A stretch of 64,000 nucleotides of DNA from Marinimicrococcus sp033875255 (lineage in GTDB: Bacteria; Pseudomonadota; Alphaproteobacteria; Geminicoccales; Geminicoccaceae). The translations under genes and the position numbers were made by a program. Below the pieces are notes generated by a model, which saw only the letters and a list, made by a program, of their open reading frames with translations, ran no database searches and was not told where the DNA came from. Positions within the stretch are counted from its first letter, which is position 1. The number at the start of each line of letters is the position of its first letter. The stretch covers positions 1-64,000 of the forward strand of contig JAWZSN010000026.1 in NCBI GenBank assembly GCA_033875255.1. Reading direction: 5' to 3'. Shown here one piece after another: positions 51,542 to 59,812 of this stretch.

Positions 51542-53443
51542 ACTGGTTTGAGAAAACGTCTGCTGATGTCGATCTCGGCAGCAGCGTTGTCGCTGCCGGT
51601 GGCGGCGACCGGTGTGCAGGCCATCGAGGTGGTGGTGCTCGACCAGGTCAACGAGGCGGCGCAGGGGACGAGCCTCCACTTCGAGGACCTCACCGGCTCG
51701 AGCCTGAGCGCCACCGCCGCGGCGATCGGCAACAGCGCCGCCTTCAACGTCGAGGGCGAGGGCGCCGCCGCGGTCCTCGACCTCGGGCAGATCAACGACG
51801 TCGACAGTAACGGCGTCGCCATCGACTTCGGCGAGGGCGACGGGCTGGCGCAGCTGGCCCATATCGATCTCAACGATCTCGATCTTTCCGACGGCACCAC
51901 GGCGGGGCTCGATCTCACCGCCGCGGCGATCGGCAACACGCTCTCCGGCACCGGGGCGGGCACCATCGCCGACCTGCGGATCTCCCAGATCAACGGCGAG
52001 GGGGAGGGTTCCGAGGAGATGGAGGGGCAGCTGGCCATCATCGGCGATTTTGCCTTCCTCGGCCCCTCGTTCGAAGGCGACGTCGCGCTCACCGGGCTGG
52101 AGAGCAGGCTGAGTGCCGCCGCACTCGGCAACTCCGCCTCGCTGACCGCCGGTACCATCGGGACTGGCGACGAGTTCGACCATGTCGAGCAGGTCAATTA
52201 CAGCGTCCAGCTCGCCAATATCGGCATGGGCGGCCTTGCGGTACAGCCGGCCGGGACCGGCGCCGTCTTCGACGCCACTGCCGCGGCGATCGGCAACTCG
52301 CTGACCTTGAACGCGGAGACCGGCGAGCTGTTCATCGACACGGTCGATCAGCTCAACGGCGACATGATCAACGGCCCTTCCGGCCAGCTCTCGATCGTCG
52401 TGCTCGGCGGGATCAACAGTGCTGAGACGCCGGATCTGCCGGTCGGCGTGAGCGCGGCCGAGCTCGAGACGTTCGACGGCAGCATCGTGGCCGCCGCCAT
52501 CGGCAACTCGGCCTCGCTCGGCGCCGGCGAGGACATTCTTCTCGACGAGATCGTGCAGGCCACCACGAGCTCGCAGGCATCGCTCGTTCTCTCCGGCGAT
52601 ATCAATGGGGTCGACGACCTCACGGCCACGATGGTGGCCATCGGCAACTCGCTGTCGATCAACGCGGGTGGCGACATCGCCTTCGACAAGACCGAGGGCG
52701 GCATCGGCCAGGTCAGCGCCGGCCTCGGATTCTTCTATAGCAACAATGCCCAGGAAGGCGAGTTCATGCTCCAGGGCGTGGACATGGTCGGCGATCTAGA
52801 GGCGACCACGGCGGCCATCGGCAACTCGCTCACCATCGCTGCGGATGGCGACATCGCGCTCGGCGACACGACCACGATCAGCCAGCTGGCGGTCGGCGGC
52901 CAGGAGACGATGTTCTACGTCGACGACATCACCGGCGCCGGGGACTTCACCGCCACGGCCGTGGCCATCGGCAACTCCCTGTCGATCGAGGCCGGGGCCG
53001 GCTTCGACTTCGGGACCTACGGCGCCATCGTCCAGGAGAACCCCGAGGGCGGCCAGTCGGCAGGCCTGATACTGACCGACCTCAACGGCACCGGGGCGGC
53101 CGAGATCACCGTAGCCGCCATCGGCAACTCCCTCTCGCTCGATGTCGGCGGCGAGCTTTCCGGTGTGGGCTCGATCACCCAGGAGAACGAGGTCGCCCAG
53201 CTCTCCGTGCTCGAGCTGAACGACAGCCTCGACGGCTTCTCGAGCCTCGACGTCACCAGCGTGGCGATCGGCAACTCGCTGAGCCTTGCCGCCGGCTCCT
53301 TCGAAGGCTCCGGTGTGCTCACCGTCGCGCAGAGCAACACGGCGGCGCAGCAGCTCGCGCGGAGCTTCAGCGGCACCGATCTGGGCGCGATCGCCGCCAC
53401 CACCGCGACGATCGGCAACTCCGCCTCGGTCACCATCCGTTAG
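51539..53443 (+). CDS. Secreted AIGNS-repeat protein, array copy 2
   Basis: A 634-residue paralogue of copy 1 starting at GTG 51539. Signal peptide LRKRLLMSISAAALSLPVAA, mature start IEVVVLDQVNEAAQGTSLHF. Again 11 A-[IL]-G-N-[ST] motifs, for example LTAAAIGNTLSGTGAG, ATMVAIGNSLSINAGGDIAF and VTSVAIGNSLSLAAGSFEG. The middle differs from the other copies by insertions (NSNNAQEGEFMLQG-like region near residue 400), while both ends are conserved. The C-terminus is GNSASVTIR. No cysteine. It has its own leader and terminator, so it is probably an independent transcription unit. Function as proposed for copy 1. Confidence 0.85.
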   Translation: MTGLRKRLLMSISAAALSLPVAATGVQAIEVVVLDQVNEAAQGTSLHFEDLTGSSLSATAAAIGNSAAFNVEGEGAAAVLDLGQINDVDSNGVAIDFGEGDGLAQLAHIDLNDLDLSDGTTAGLDLTAAAIGNTLSGTGAGTIADLRISQINGEGEGSEEMEGQLAIIGDFAFLGPSFEGDVALTGLESRLSAAALGNSASLTAGTIGTGDEFDHVEQVNYSVQLANIGMGGLAVQPAGTGAVFDATAAAIGNSLTLNAETGELFIDTVDQLNGDMINGPSGQLSIVVLGGINSAETPDLPVGVSAAELETFDGSIVAAAIGNSASLGAGEDILLDEIVQATTSSQASLVLSGDINGVDDLTATMVAIGNSLSINAGGDIAFDKTEGGIGQVSAGLGFFYSNNAQEGEFMLQGVDMVGDLEATTAAIGNSLTIAADGDIALGDTTTISQLAVGGQETMFYVDDITGAGDFTATAVAIGNSLSIEAGAGFDFGTYGAIVQENPEGGQSAGLILTDLNGTGAAEITVAAIGNSLSLDVGGELSGVGSITQENEVAQLSVLELNDSLDGFSSLDVTSVAIGNSLSLAAGSFEGSGVLTVAQSNTAAQQLARSFSGTDLGAIAATTATIGNSASVTIR

Positions 53444-53464
53444 GGCGGGGTAGAGCGAGCGAGG

Positions 53465-53492
53465 AAGGCGCTCCGGTCCGCCGGGGCGCCTT
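53465..53492 (+). terminator. Terminator hairpin after copy 2
   Basis: Arms AAGGCGCTCCGG and CCGGGGCGCCTT (12 bp, one G-T pair) around loop TCCG. Nearly the same hairpin ends copies 3 and 4. Confidence 0.75.
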
Positions 53493-53589
53493 CGCGCCTT
53501 TTGTCCGCCGGCTGCGCGCCTTGGCGCAGCTTCGCGGCAGCGCAGCGTCCGCCTCGGGCGCGACGACCGCGTCGGTGACGGCCCCGGCC

Positions 53590-53790
53590 GGGCGAGATCG
53601 AGTGGCTCGCGCAGCTGGTCCGTATCGATCTGCTCGCCGTGGATGTCCGGCGAGGCCATGACGCCGAGCCTCGTGAACGTCGGACAGGCGAGCAGTTCGA
53701 GCGCCACCCCGCTCGGCAACGTAGCCTGCGTCACCATGCGGCTGGAGGCGACGCTTTTCGACGAAGAAAGGCGTCCCGCTCCCGGCCGGC
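53590..53790 (+). pseudogene. Frameshifted remnant of a fifth AIGNS-repeat gene
   Basis: GCAGCTGGTCCGTATCGATC (from 53611) encodes AQLVRIDLL and matches AQLAHIDLN of copy 2. GCTCGGCAACGTAGCC (53711-53726) encodes the motif-like PLGNVA, in the DNA context that gives ALGNSAS in copy 2. The two pieces are in different frames (53606 and 53700), so the copy is broken. An unrelated open frame across it (53643-53864) has no independent support. Confidence 0.5.
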
Positions 53791-54059
53791 GCGTCTTCGT
53801 GACTTCCGGCCTGTTTCCTGCCCCGCCTCCCGGGGTGAATGATCGGGGCGCGCCCCTCAAATGACGGCGTGTCTTCCTCCCGTACGCGCTCGCGGAGGTT
53901 ATGTGAGCCGCACCTTGTGCATCCTGAAGGCGTAGGTTACGCCCACATTGCGTGCAAACATTTTTACACAATTTCAACCGTCCGGTCAGAACGCGCCGCG
54001 GACGTCTTGCCAGCACGTCTCAACGCGCCGGCAGCCGTAGAAGCTGACCGATCGGCACT

Positions 54060-54076
54060 GGGAGGATGGACAATTG
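54060..54076 (+). promoter_or_regulatory. Conserved Shine-Dalgarno leader with TTG start, copy 3
   Basis: GGGAGGATGGACAATTG, one base different from the copy 1 leader. Confidence 0.8.
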
Positions 54077-55933
54077 AATATGCTGAAAAAGCGTCTACTG
54101 CTGTCGCTGTCGGCGGCTGCCCTGGTCATGCCGATGGCGGCCGGCAGCGCGCAGGCCATCGAGGTCGTGGTGCTCGACCAGGTCAATGACGCGACGCAGA
54201 GCGCCGAGCTCAGCTTCGACGCGCTGTGGGGCGAGAGCCTGGCGGCGACGGCCGCTGCCATCGGCAACAGCGCCGCTTTCAACGTCGAGGGCGCGGCTGA
54301 CGCCGGCGCGCTGGATCTCGCGCAGATCAACGACGGCGACGTGGGCCTCAGGGGCAACCAGTTCGCCGAGGTCGATCTCCACGACGTCGATCTCAGCAGC
54401 GGCGTCGCCGACGGTGTCGCCCTCACGGCGGCGGCGATCGGCAATACCCTTTCCGGCACCGGCGAAGGCACCATCCTCGACATCGGCCTCGAGCAGGTCA
54501 ACGGCCAGGAGGGCGAGGGCATCCTCCCCGAGGGGCAGTACGCGAACATCGTGCTGGAGGAGGTCGTCATCGGCGGGCTGGAGAGCACGCTCTCGGCGGC
54601 GGCCATCGGCAACTCGGCATCGTTGACCGCTGGCGCCATCGGCACTGCGGACGGCTTCGACACGGTCTCCCAGACCAACTATGGCGCCCAGGGCGCCCAT
54701 GTCCACGTCACCGACCTCGTCATGGAGACGACTGCCGATGGCGCCCTCTTCGACGCGACCGCGGCGGCGCTCGGCAACTCGCTGACCCTGGCCGCCGAGA
54801 CCGGCGATCTCTTCCTCGATACCGTGGTGCAGGACAATCTCGGTGACGAGGTCGGCGCCATCCTCACCTTGAATCTCGGCCAGTATGCCGGGGTTCATCT
54901 CTATGGCCTCAACGACGTCGAGACCCCGGCAACGCCGGTGGGCGTCGACGCGTCGACCTTCGAGACCTTCGACAGCACCGTCGTGGCAGCGGCCATCGGC
55001 AACTCGGCGAGCTTCAGCGCCGGCGGCGATGTCCTGCTCGACGAGATTGTCCAGGGCAACGAGGCCTTCCAGATCGCCGACATCGCCATCGAAGAGGCCT
55101 ATGGTCTGGACGATCTGACGGCAACGGCGGTGGCGATCGGCAACTCGCTGTCGATCACCTCGGGCGGTGACTTCGCCTTCGACAAGGTCGACGGCGGCAT
55201 CTCCCAGAACAACGCATGGGTCGACTGGGATGGAGATACCCAGAACGCCGACCACCTTCTCCAGGATCTGAACGTCAACGGCGATCTCACCCTGACCGCG
55301 GCCGCGATCGGCAACTCGCTCTCGCTCGACGCCGACGGCGGCTTCGCGTTCGGCACCGAGAACGCGATCTCCCAGGTGAACTGGGGCGAGCAGGCCAGCA
55401 TGGTCGAGCTCGTGGACATCTGGGGTGTCGAGGACGTCTCGGGCACCGTGGTGGCCATCGGCAACTCGCTCTCGCTCTCCTCGGGCGGCGACTTCTCGTT
55501 CGGCTCCTACGGCTCGATCGAGCAGGAGAACTGGGGCTACCAGGATGCCGATATCGAGCTTGCCGATCTTAACGTCGCGGGTGCCGGCGAGCTGACCGTG
55601 GCAGCCATCGGCAACTCGCTCTCGCTCACCGCCGAAGGCGCTCTCTCGGGCGTCGGCGCGGAGATCAGCCAGGACAATAATTACGCGCAGGCGGTCGATC
55701 TCTCGCTCAACGGCACGGTCGGGACCTTCACGAGCCTCGATGCCACCGCGGTGGCGATCGGCAACTCGCTGAGCCTGACCGCCGGGTCGTTCGAGGGCAC
55801 CGGCACGCTCGCCGTCGCCCAGAACAACTTCGACCCGCAGACCGTCTCGCTGGGCCTGAGCAATGCCGGCCTGGGCGCGCTCTCGTCCACCACAGCGGCG
55901 ATCGGCAACTCGGCGTCGGTCACCATCAAGTAA
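54074..55933 (+). CDS. Secreted AIGNS-repeat protein, array copy 3
   Basis: A 619-residue paralogue starting at TTG 54074 (an ATG two codons on is possible). Signal peptide LKKRLLLSLSAAALVMPMAA, mature start IEVVVLDQVNDATQSAELSF. Eleven A-[IL]-G-N-[ST] motifs. The alternation is clearest here: VAIGNSLSITSGGDFAF, then GGISQNNAWVDWDGDTQNAD, then AAIGNSLSLDADGGFAF, then AISQVNWGEQASMVELVDIW, then VAIGNSLSLSSGGDFSFGSY, then SIEQENWGYQDADIELADL. This gives repeats of about 45-50 residues. The C-terminus is GNSASVTIK. No cysteine; strongly acidic. Confidence 0.85.
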   Translation: MNMLKKRLLLSLSAAALVMPMAAGSAQAIEVVVLDQVNDATQSAELSFDALWGESLAATAAAIGNSAAFNVEGAADAGALDLAQINDGDVGLRGNQFAEVDLHDVDLSSGVADGVALTAAAIGNTLSGTGEGTILDIGLEQVNGQEGEGILPEGQYANIVLEEVVIGGLESTLSAAAIGNSASLTAGAIGTADGFDTVSQTNYGAQGAHVHVTDLVMETTADGALFDATAAALGNSLTLAAETGDLFLDTVVQDNLGDEVGAILTLNLGQYAGVHLYGLNDVETPATPVGVDASTFETFDSTVVAAAIGNSASFSAGGDVLLDEIVQGNEAFQIADIAIEEAYGLDDLTATAVAIGNSLSITSGGDFAFDKVDGGISQNNAWVDWDGDTQNADHLLQDLNVNGDLTLTAAAIGNSLSLDADGGFAFGTENAISQVNWGEQASMVELVDIWGVEDVSGTVVAIGNSLSLSSGGDFSFGSYGSIEQENWGYQDADIELADLNVAGAGELTVAAIGNSLSLTAEGALSGVGAEISQDNNYAQAVDLSLNGTVGTFTSLDATAVAIGNSLSLTAGSFEGTGTLAVAQNNFDPQTVSLGLSNAGLGALSSTTAAIGNSASVTIK

Positions 55934-56441
55934 GACGGCTCCGGCCGCAGGGGCGCCCCGGTCCGCCGGGGCGCCTCCGTCCATTCCGCCCTTTCGCGCG
56001 GCGTCGCGTCCTGGACCACCTGGCCTGCCGCAACCAGGACATGGTTCACCGGAGCACCTTTGCACGCAAAAGAAGCATATTTCCCGCGCGCATCGCGATC
56101 AGGATCTTGCTGGTGCGCCCGGTTTGCCTTACGTCAACCCACACGAGAAAATTGCCACGGAATATCAATCAGGGGCGGCGTTCGGGGAAGGTGTCACCCT
56201 TAGCGCAACGATGAGACAGGGAGCCGACCTCGGGGGTCGGAGCTGGCCGTCGAACCTCGCCGCCCACGCCCGGCCCGAGGCTGCACCCTCGAGATGCGCC
56301 CGGCCGGGGCCAAGGCTTTCCGCGGCGCGGGAACGCGGGTGCGGGGGCGCTGTCGGCGGCGATCGGCGTCGTCGGGGGCGGAAGGAAAGCGGGTGGAGCG
56401 AGGGGCTCTGCCGCTTTCGGACGATCACGGAGGACGGACGA
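55934..56441 (+). other. Spacer between copies 3 and 4
   Basis: A 508-bp gap with the copy 3 terminator and TTTGCACGCAAAA at 56059-56071, the inverse of the copy 3 upstream motif. The frame of copy 4 stays open far upstream, but this part is Arg/Pro-rich and lies before the conserved leader, so it is not counted as coding. Confidence 0.5.
55952..55975 (+). terminator. Terminator hairpin after copy 3
   Basis: Perfect 10-bp arms GGCGCCCCGG and CCGGGGCGCC around loop TCCG, as after copy 4. No T-tract follows here. Confidence 0.7.
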
Positions 56442-56444
56442 TTG
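56428..56444 (+). promoter_or_regulatory. Conserved Shine-Dalgarno leader with TTG start, copy 4
   Basis: CGGAGGACGGACGATTG, 8 nt from GGAGG to TTG. Confidence 0.8.
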
Positions 56445-58343
56445 ACTAGTCTCAGGAAACGCCTGCTGCTGTCGCTGTCGGCGGCGGCTCTCGCGGTGCC
56501 GATGGCAACCGGCAGCGCCCAGGCCATCGAGGTCGTGGTGCTCGAGCAGATCAACGACGCGACCCAGGGCTCGATCATCGGCTTCGGGAGCCTTTGGGGC
56601 GAGAGCCTGGCGGCGACCGCGGCAGCGATCGGCAACAGCGCCGCCTTCAACGTCGAAGGGGCCGACGACGCCGCGAGCCTCGTGCTCGAGCAGACCAATC
56701 TCGGCGGCGACCACGTGCTGGACGAGGTGGGCACGCAGGTCGGGGTGATCGGGCTCTTTGGCATCGACCTGACGGCCGGCACCACCGACGGTCTGGCGCT
56801 GACCGCGGCGGCGATCGGCAACACCCTCTCGGGTACCGGCGCCGGCCACATTGCCGACATCGACCTCGAGCAGATCAACATCGAAGGCGACGTTGGCGAC
56901 GGCTTCGACGGCCAGGGCGCCGTCATCCTTCTCGAAGAGGTCGGCATCGGCGGGCTGGAGAGCACGCTCTCGGCCGCGGCGATCGGCAACTCGGCCTCGC
57001 TGACCGCCGGCACGATCGGCACCAGCGACGACTTCGACACTGTCTTCCAGGGCAATTACGGCAACCAGGTCGCGCTGATCGACATCAACGAGATCGCCGT
57101 GCTGCCGACCGAGACCGGCGCCATCTTCGACGCCACGGCGGCGGCGCTGGGCAACTCCCTGACGCTCGATGCCGAGACCGGTGATCTCTTCGTCGATGAC
57201 CTGACCCAGATCAACGTCGGCGACGAGAATTTCGACGGCTACGAGATCTACGGCTACTCGGTGCTCGAGTTCGGCCAGTACGCGCATATCGATCTCTACG
57301 AGATCAACGACTTCGATGCGCCGGCAACGCCGGTGGGTGTCGACGCGCCGACCTTCGAGACGTTCGATGCCACCCTGGTGACGGCGGCGATCGGCAACTC
57401 GGCCAGCCTGAGCGCCGGCGGCGGCATCCTGCTCGACGAGATCCTGCAGCAGAACGATGCCCTGCAGGAAGCCGACATCGAGCTCGACGACGTCTACGGC
57501 CTGGGCGACCTGACCGCCACGGCGGTGGCGATCGGCAACTCGCTGTCGATCACCGCCGGCGGTGACATCGCTTTCGACAAAATCGACGGCGGCATCACCC
57601 AGCTGAACGACCCGGACTACTATACCGCCCAGGACGTGGATTTCGATCTCGACGATCTCGGGGTCGACGGCGACCTTCTGCTGACCGCCGCCTCGATCGG
57701 CAACTCGCTCTCGATCACCGCCGACGGCGGCGTGGACCTCGGCGTCGGCACCACCATCGAGCAGCTCAATCATACCGCGCAGGACAGCGAGATCGAGCTC
57801 AAGGAGATGGCCGGCGTCGGCGATCTGACCGCCACCGTGGTGGCGATCGGCAACTCGCTCTCGATCACCTCGGGCGGCGATTTCTCGTTCGGCACGGACG
57901 GCGTGATCTCGCAGCTGAACGACAGCGAGTTCGGCCAGGACGCCGAGATCGAGCTCGAGGACGAGCTGAACGGCAGCGGGGCGGTGGACGTCACCATCGC
58001 CGCGATCGGCAACTCGCTGTCGATCGATGCCGCCGGCACCCTGTCGGGAATCGACAGCGGGATCGAGCAGCTCAACCAGGGTGTGTACGGGCAGGACTCC
58101 GAGATCGAGCTCGACGACTTCGACGGCATGGGTGACTTCGCGAGCCTCGACGCCACGGTCGTGGCGATCGGCAACTCGCTGAGCCTCTCGGCCGGCTCGT
58201 TCGCGGGCACCGGTATGCTCACCATCGCCCAGAACAACCTGGCCCCGCAGCTCGTCTCGATCGAGCTGGCGGATTCCGGCCTGGGGGCCTTGTCGGCCAC
58301 CACGGCGGCGATCGGCAACTCGGCGTCGGTCACCATCAAGTAG
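56442..58343 (+). CDS. Secreted AIGNS-repeat protein, array copy 4
   Basis: A 633-residue paralogue starting at TTG 56442. Signal peptide LRKRLLLSLSAAALAVPMAT, mature start IEVVVLEQINDATQGSIIGF. Eleven A-[IL]-G-N-[ST] or S-I-G-N-S motifs, for example LTAASIGNSLSITADGGVDL and VTIAAIGNSLSIDAAGTLSG. Intervening stretches include TTIEQLNHTAQDSEIELKEM and GVISQLNDSEFGQDAEIELE. The start at 56442 is decided by the leader shared with the other copies. The C-terminus is GNSASVTIK. Followed by a textbook terminator. Function as for copy 1. Confidence 0.85.
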   Translation: MTSLRKRLLLSLSAAALAVPMATGSAQAIEVVVLEQINDATQGSIIGFGSLWGESLAATAAAIGNSAAFNVEGADDAASLVLEQTNLGGDHVLDEVGTQVGVIGLFGIDLTAGTTDGLALTAAAIGNTLSGTGAGHIADIDLEQINIEGDVGDGFDGQGAVILLEEVGIGGLESTLSAAAIGNSASLTAGTIGTSDDFDTVFQGNYGNQVALIDINEIAVLPTETGAIFDATAAALGNSLTLDAETGDLFVDDLTQINVGDENFDGYEIYGYSVLEFGQYAHIDLYEINDFDAPATPVGVDAPTFETFDATLVTAAIGNSASLSAGGGILLDEILQQNDALQEADIELDDVYGLGDLTATAVAIGNSLSITAGGDIAFDKIDGGITQLNDPDYYTAQDVDFDLDDLGVDGDLLLTAASIGNSLSITADGGVDLGVGTTIEQLNHTAQDSEIELKEMAGVGDLTATVVAIGNSLSITSGGDFSFGTDGVISQLNDSEFGQDAEIELEDELNGSGAVDVTIAAIGNSLSIDAAGTLSGIDSGIEQLNQGVYGQDSEIELDDFDGMGDFASLDATVVAIGNSLSLSAGSFAGTGMLTIAQNNLAPQLVSIELADSGLGALSATTAAIGNSASVTIK

Positions 58344-58381
58344 GACGACTTCCGTCCAGGCAAGGCGGCCCCGGCCGCTGG

Positions 58382-58412
58382 AGGCGCCCCGGTCCGCCGG
58401 GGCGCCTTTTTT
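58382..58412 (+). terminator. Intrinsic terminator after copy 4
   Basis: GGCGCCCCGG and CCGGGGCGCC around loop TCCG, followed by TTTTTT. This is the clearest terminator of the array. Confidence 0.9.
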
Positions 58413-58477
58413 CCTGCCGCTGTCATCGGTGCTACCCTTGACAGCGCCCGCGCCACGGCGCATCCGGGGTTCTCACC

Positions 58478-58530
58478 GTCGCGATTTGGGCCGGCCGGCT
58501 TGCGGGCGACGTTAAAGAAGCCGCTAAAAG
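58478..58530 (+). ncRNA. SAM-II riboswitch upstream of metZ
   Basis: The conserved order is present: GTCGC (58478-58482) then GATTTGG, a pyrimidine/G-rich stretch, GGCTTGC, GCGAC (58506-58510, pairing with GTCGC), GTTAAAGAAGCC, GCTAAAAGG. GGCTT (58497-58501) can pair with AAGCC (58518-58522) to form the pseudoknot typical of SAM-II. It lies 60 bp before the metZ start and should block translation when S-adenosylmethionine is plentiful. Mainly known from alphaproteobacteria. Confidence 0.9.
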
Positions 58531-58590
58531 GTCGGGGCGTCGTGTCCGCGGCTCCCGGCCAGAGGCCGGATCGAGCGAGGAGCGACCTCA

Positions 58591-59802
58591 GTGGCCGAGC
58601 AGTACCGCCGCAGCCCCGATCCCTCGAGCTGGTGGCCGCAGACGCGGCTGATCCGGGGCGGTACCAGCCGCAGCGGCTTCGACGAGACCTCCGAGGCGCT
58701 GTTCTTGACCTCGGGCTATGTCTACGGCTCGGCCGGCGAGGCCGCCGACTCTTTCTCCGGCGGCGCCGAGCGCTTCGTCTATTCGCGCTTCGGCAACCCC
58801 ACCGTCGCGATGTTCGAGGAGCGGCTGCGCCTGCTGGAGGGAGCCGGGGCCTGCCGCGCCACGGCCAGCGGCATGGCGGCCGTGTTCGCAGCGCTCATGG
58901 CCCAGCTTCGCGCCGGTGACCGCATCGTCGCAAGCCGCGCGCTCTTCGGCTCATGCCACTTCATCGTCTCCGAGCTGCTGCCGCGCTACGGCATTGCCCA
59001 CGCATTCGTCGATCCGGGCGATCTGGAGGGCTGGAAGGCGGCACTTGCCGAGCCGACTGCCGTGGTCTTCGTCGAAAGCCCGTCCAACCCGATGATGGAG
59101 CTGGTCGATCTGGAGGCGGTGGCGTCGCTGGCGCACGCCACCGGGGCCCGTCTGGTGGTCGACAACGTCTTCGCCACGCCGCTGCTGCAGCGCCCGCTCG
59201 AGCTGGGCGCCGACGTCGTGGTCTATTCAGCCACCAAGCATATCGATGGCCAGGGCCGCTGCCTCGGCGGTGCGATCCTCGGCAGCCGCGAGTTCGTGGA
59301 GAAGGAGCTGCAGCCCTTCCTGCGTCATACCGGTCCGGCGATGAGCCCGTTCAACGCCTGGGTGCTTCTCAAGGGGCTCGAGACCCTGCCGCTGCGGGTG
59401 GCGGCGCAGTGCCGCTCGGCCGCCGCCGTCGCTGCCTTTCTGGAACGCAGCGACGGGATCGCCCGGGTCTGCTATCCGGGCCTGACCTCGCATCCGCAGG
59501 CAGAGCTGGCGCGCCGCCAGATGTCGGGCGGCGGCACCCTCGTCACCTTCGATATGGCCGGCGGGCGCGAGGCCGCCTTCCGCTTTCTCGACGCGCTGAC
59601 GCTGGTCGACATCTCGAACAATCTGGGCGACGCCAAGAGTCTCGCCTGCCATCCCGCGACCACCACCCATCAGCGGCTGGGCGAGGCCGAGCGTGGCCGC
59701 ATGGGTATCGGCGAGGGCACCATCCGCCTGTCGGTCGGCCTCGAGGACGAGGCCGACCTGCTGGCTGACCTCGCAGCCGCGCTCGAGGCGGGACGCGGCT
59801 GA
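58591..59802 (+). CDS. metZ: O-succinylhomoserine sulfhydrylase
   Basis: A 403-residue PLP enzyme of the Cys/Met metabolism family making homocysteine from O-succinylhomoserine and sulfide. Blocks: TRLIRGGTSRSGFDETSEAL, FLTSGYVYGSAGEAADSF, YSRFGNPTVAMFEERL, VVYSATKHIDGQGRCLGGAI with the PLP lysine near residue 217, and SLACHPATTTHQRLGEAER. GTG 58591 follows GAGG at a suitable distance. It is preceded by a SAM-II riboswitch, which supports a methionine role. It uses sulfide from the CysIJ reductase. Confidence 0.95.
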   Translation: MAEQYRRSPDPSSWWPQTRLIRGGTSRSGFDETSEALFLTSGYVYGSAGEAADSFSGGAERFVYSRFGNPTVAMFEERLRLLEGAGACRATASGMAAVFAALMAQLRAGDRIVASRALFGSCHFIVSELLPRYGIAHAFVDPGDLEGWKAALAEPTAVVFVESPSNPMMELVDLEAVASLAHATGARLVVDNVFATPLLQRPLELGADVVVYSATKHIDGQGRCLGGAILGSREFVEKELQPFLRHTGPAMSPFNAWVLLKGLETLPLRVAAQCRSAAAVAAFLERSDGIARVCYPGLTSHPQAELARRQMSGGGTLVTFDMAGGREAAFRFLDALTLVDISNNLGDAKSLACHPATTTHQRLGEAERGRMGIGEGTIRLSVGLEDEADLLADLAAALEAGRG

Positions 59803-59812
59803 GGCGCGCGGC

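Larger units (their letters stand above)
53444..54073 (+). other. Spacer between copies 2 and 3
   Basis: A 630-bp gap holding the copy 2 terminator, a frameshifted remnant of the same family (53590-53790), and TTGCGTGCAAAC at 53948-53959, a near-palindrome also seen ahead of copy 4. The last 150 bases are AT-richer and probably carry the copy 3 promoter. Confidence 0.5.

Noticed and set aside
53643..53864. 73-residue open frame between array copies 2 and 3
   Set aside because: Part of it matches the ALGNSAS region of the array family in DNA, so it is treated as part of a broken copy; no leader like those of the intact genes precedes it.
55863..56441. N-terminal extension of array copy 4 upstream of TTG 56442
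   Set aside because: It would place the signal peptide about 190 residues inside the protein, overlaps the end of copy 3 and its terminator, and lacks the conserved leader position.
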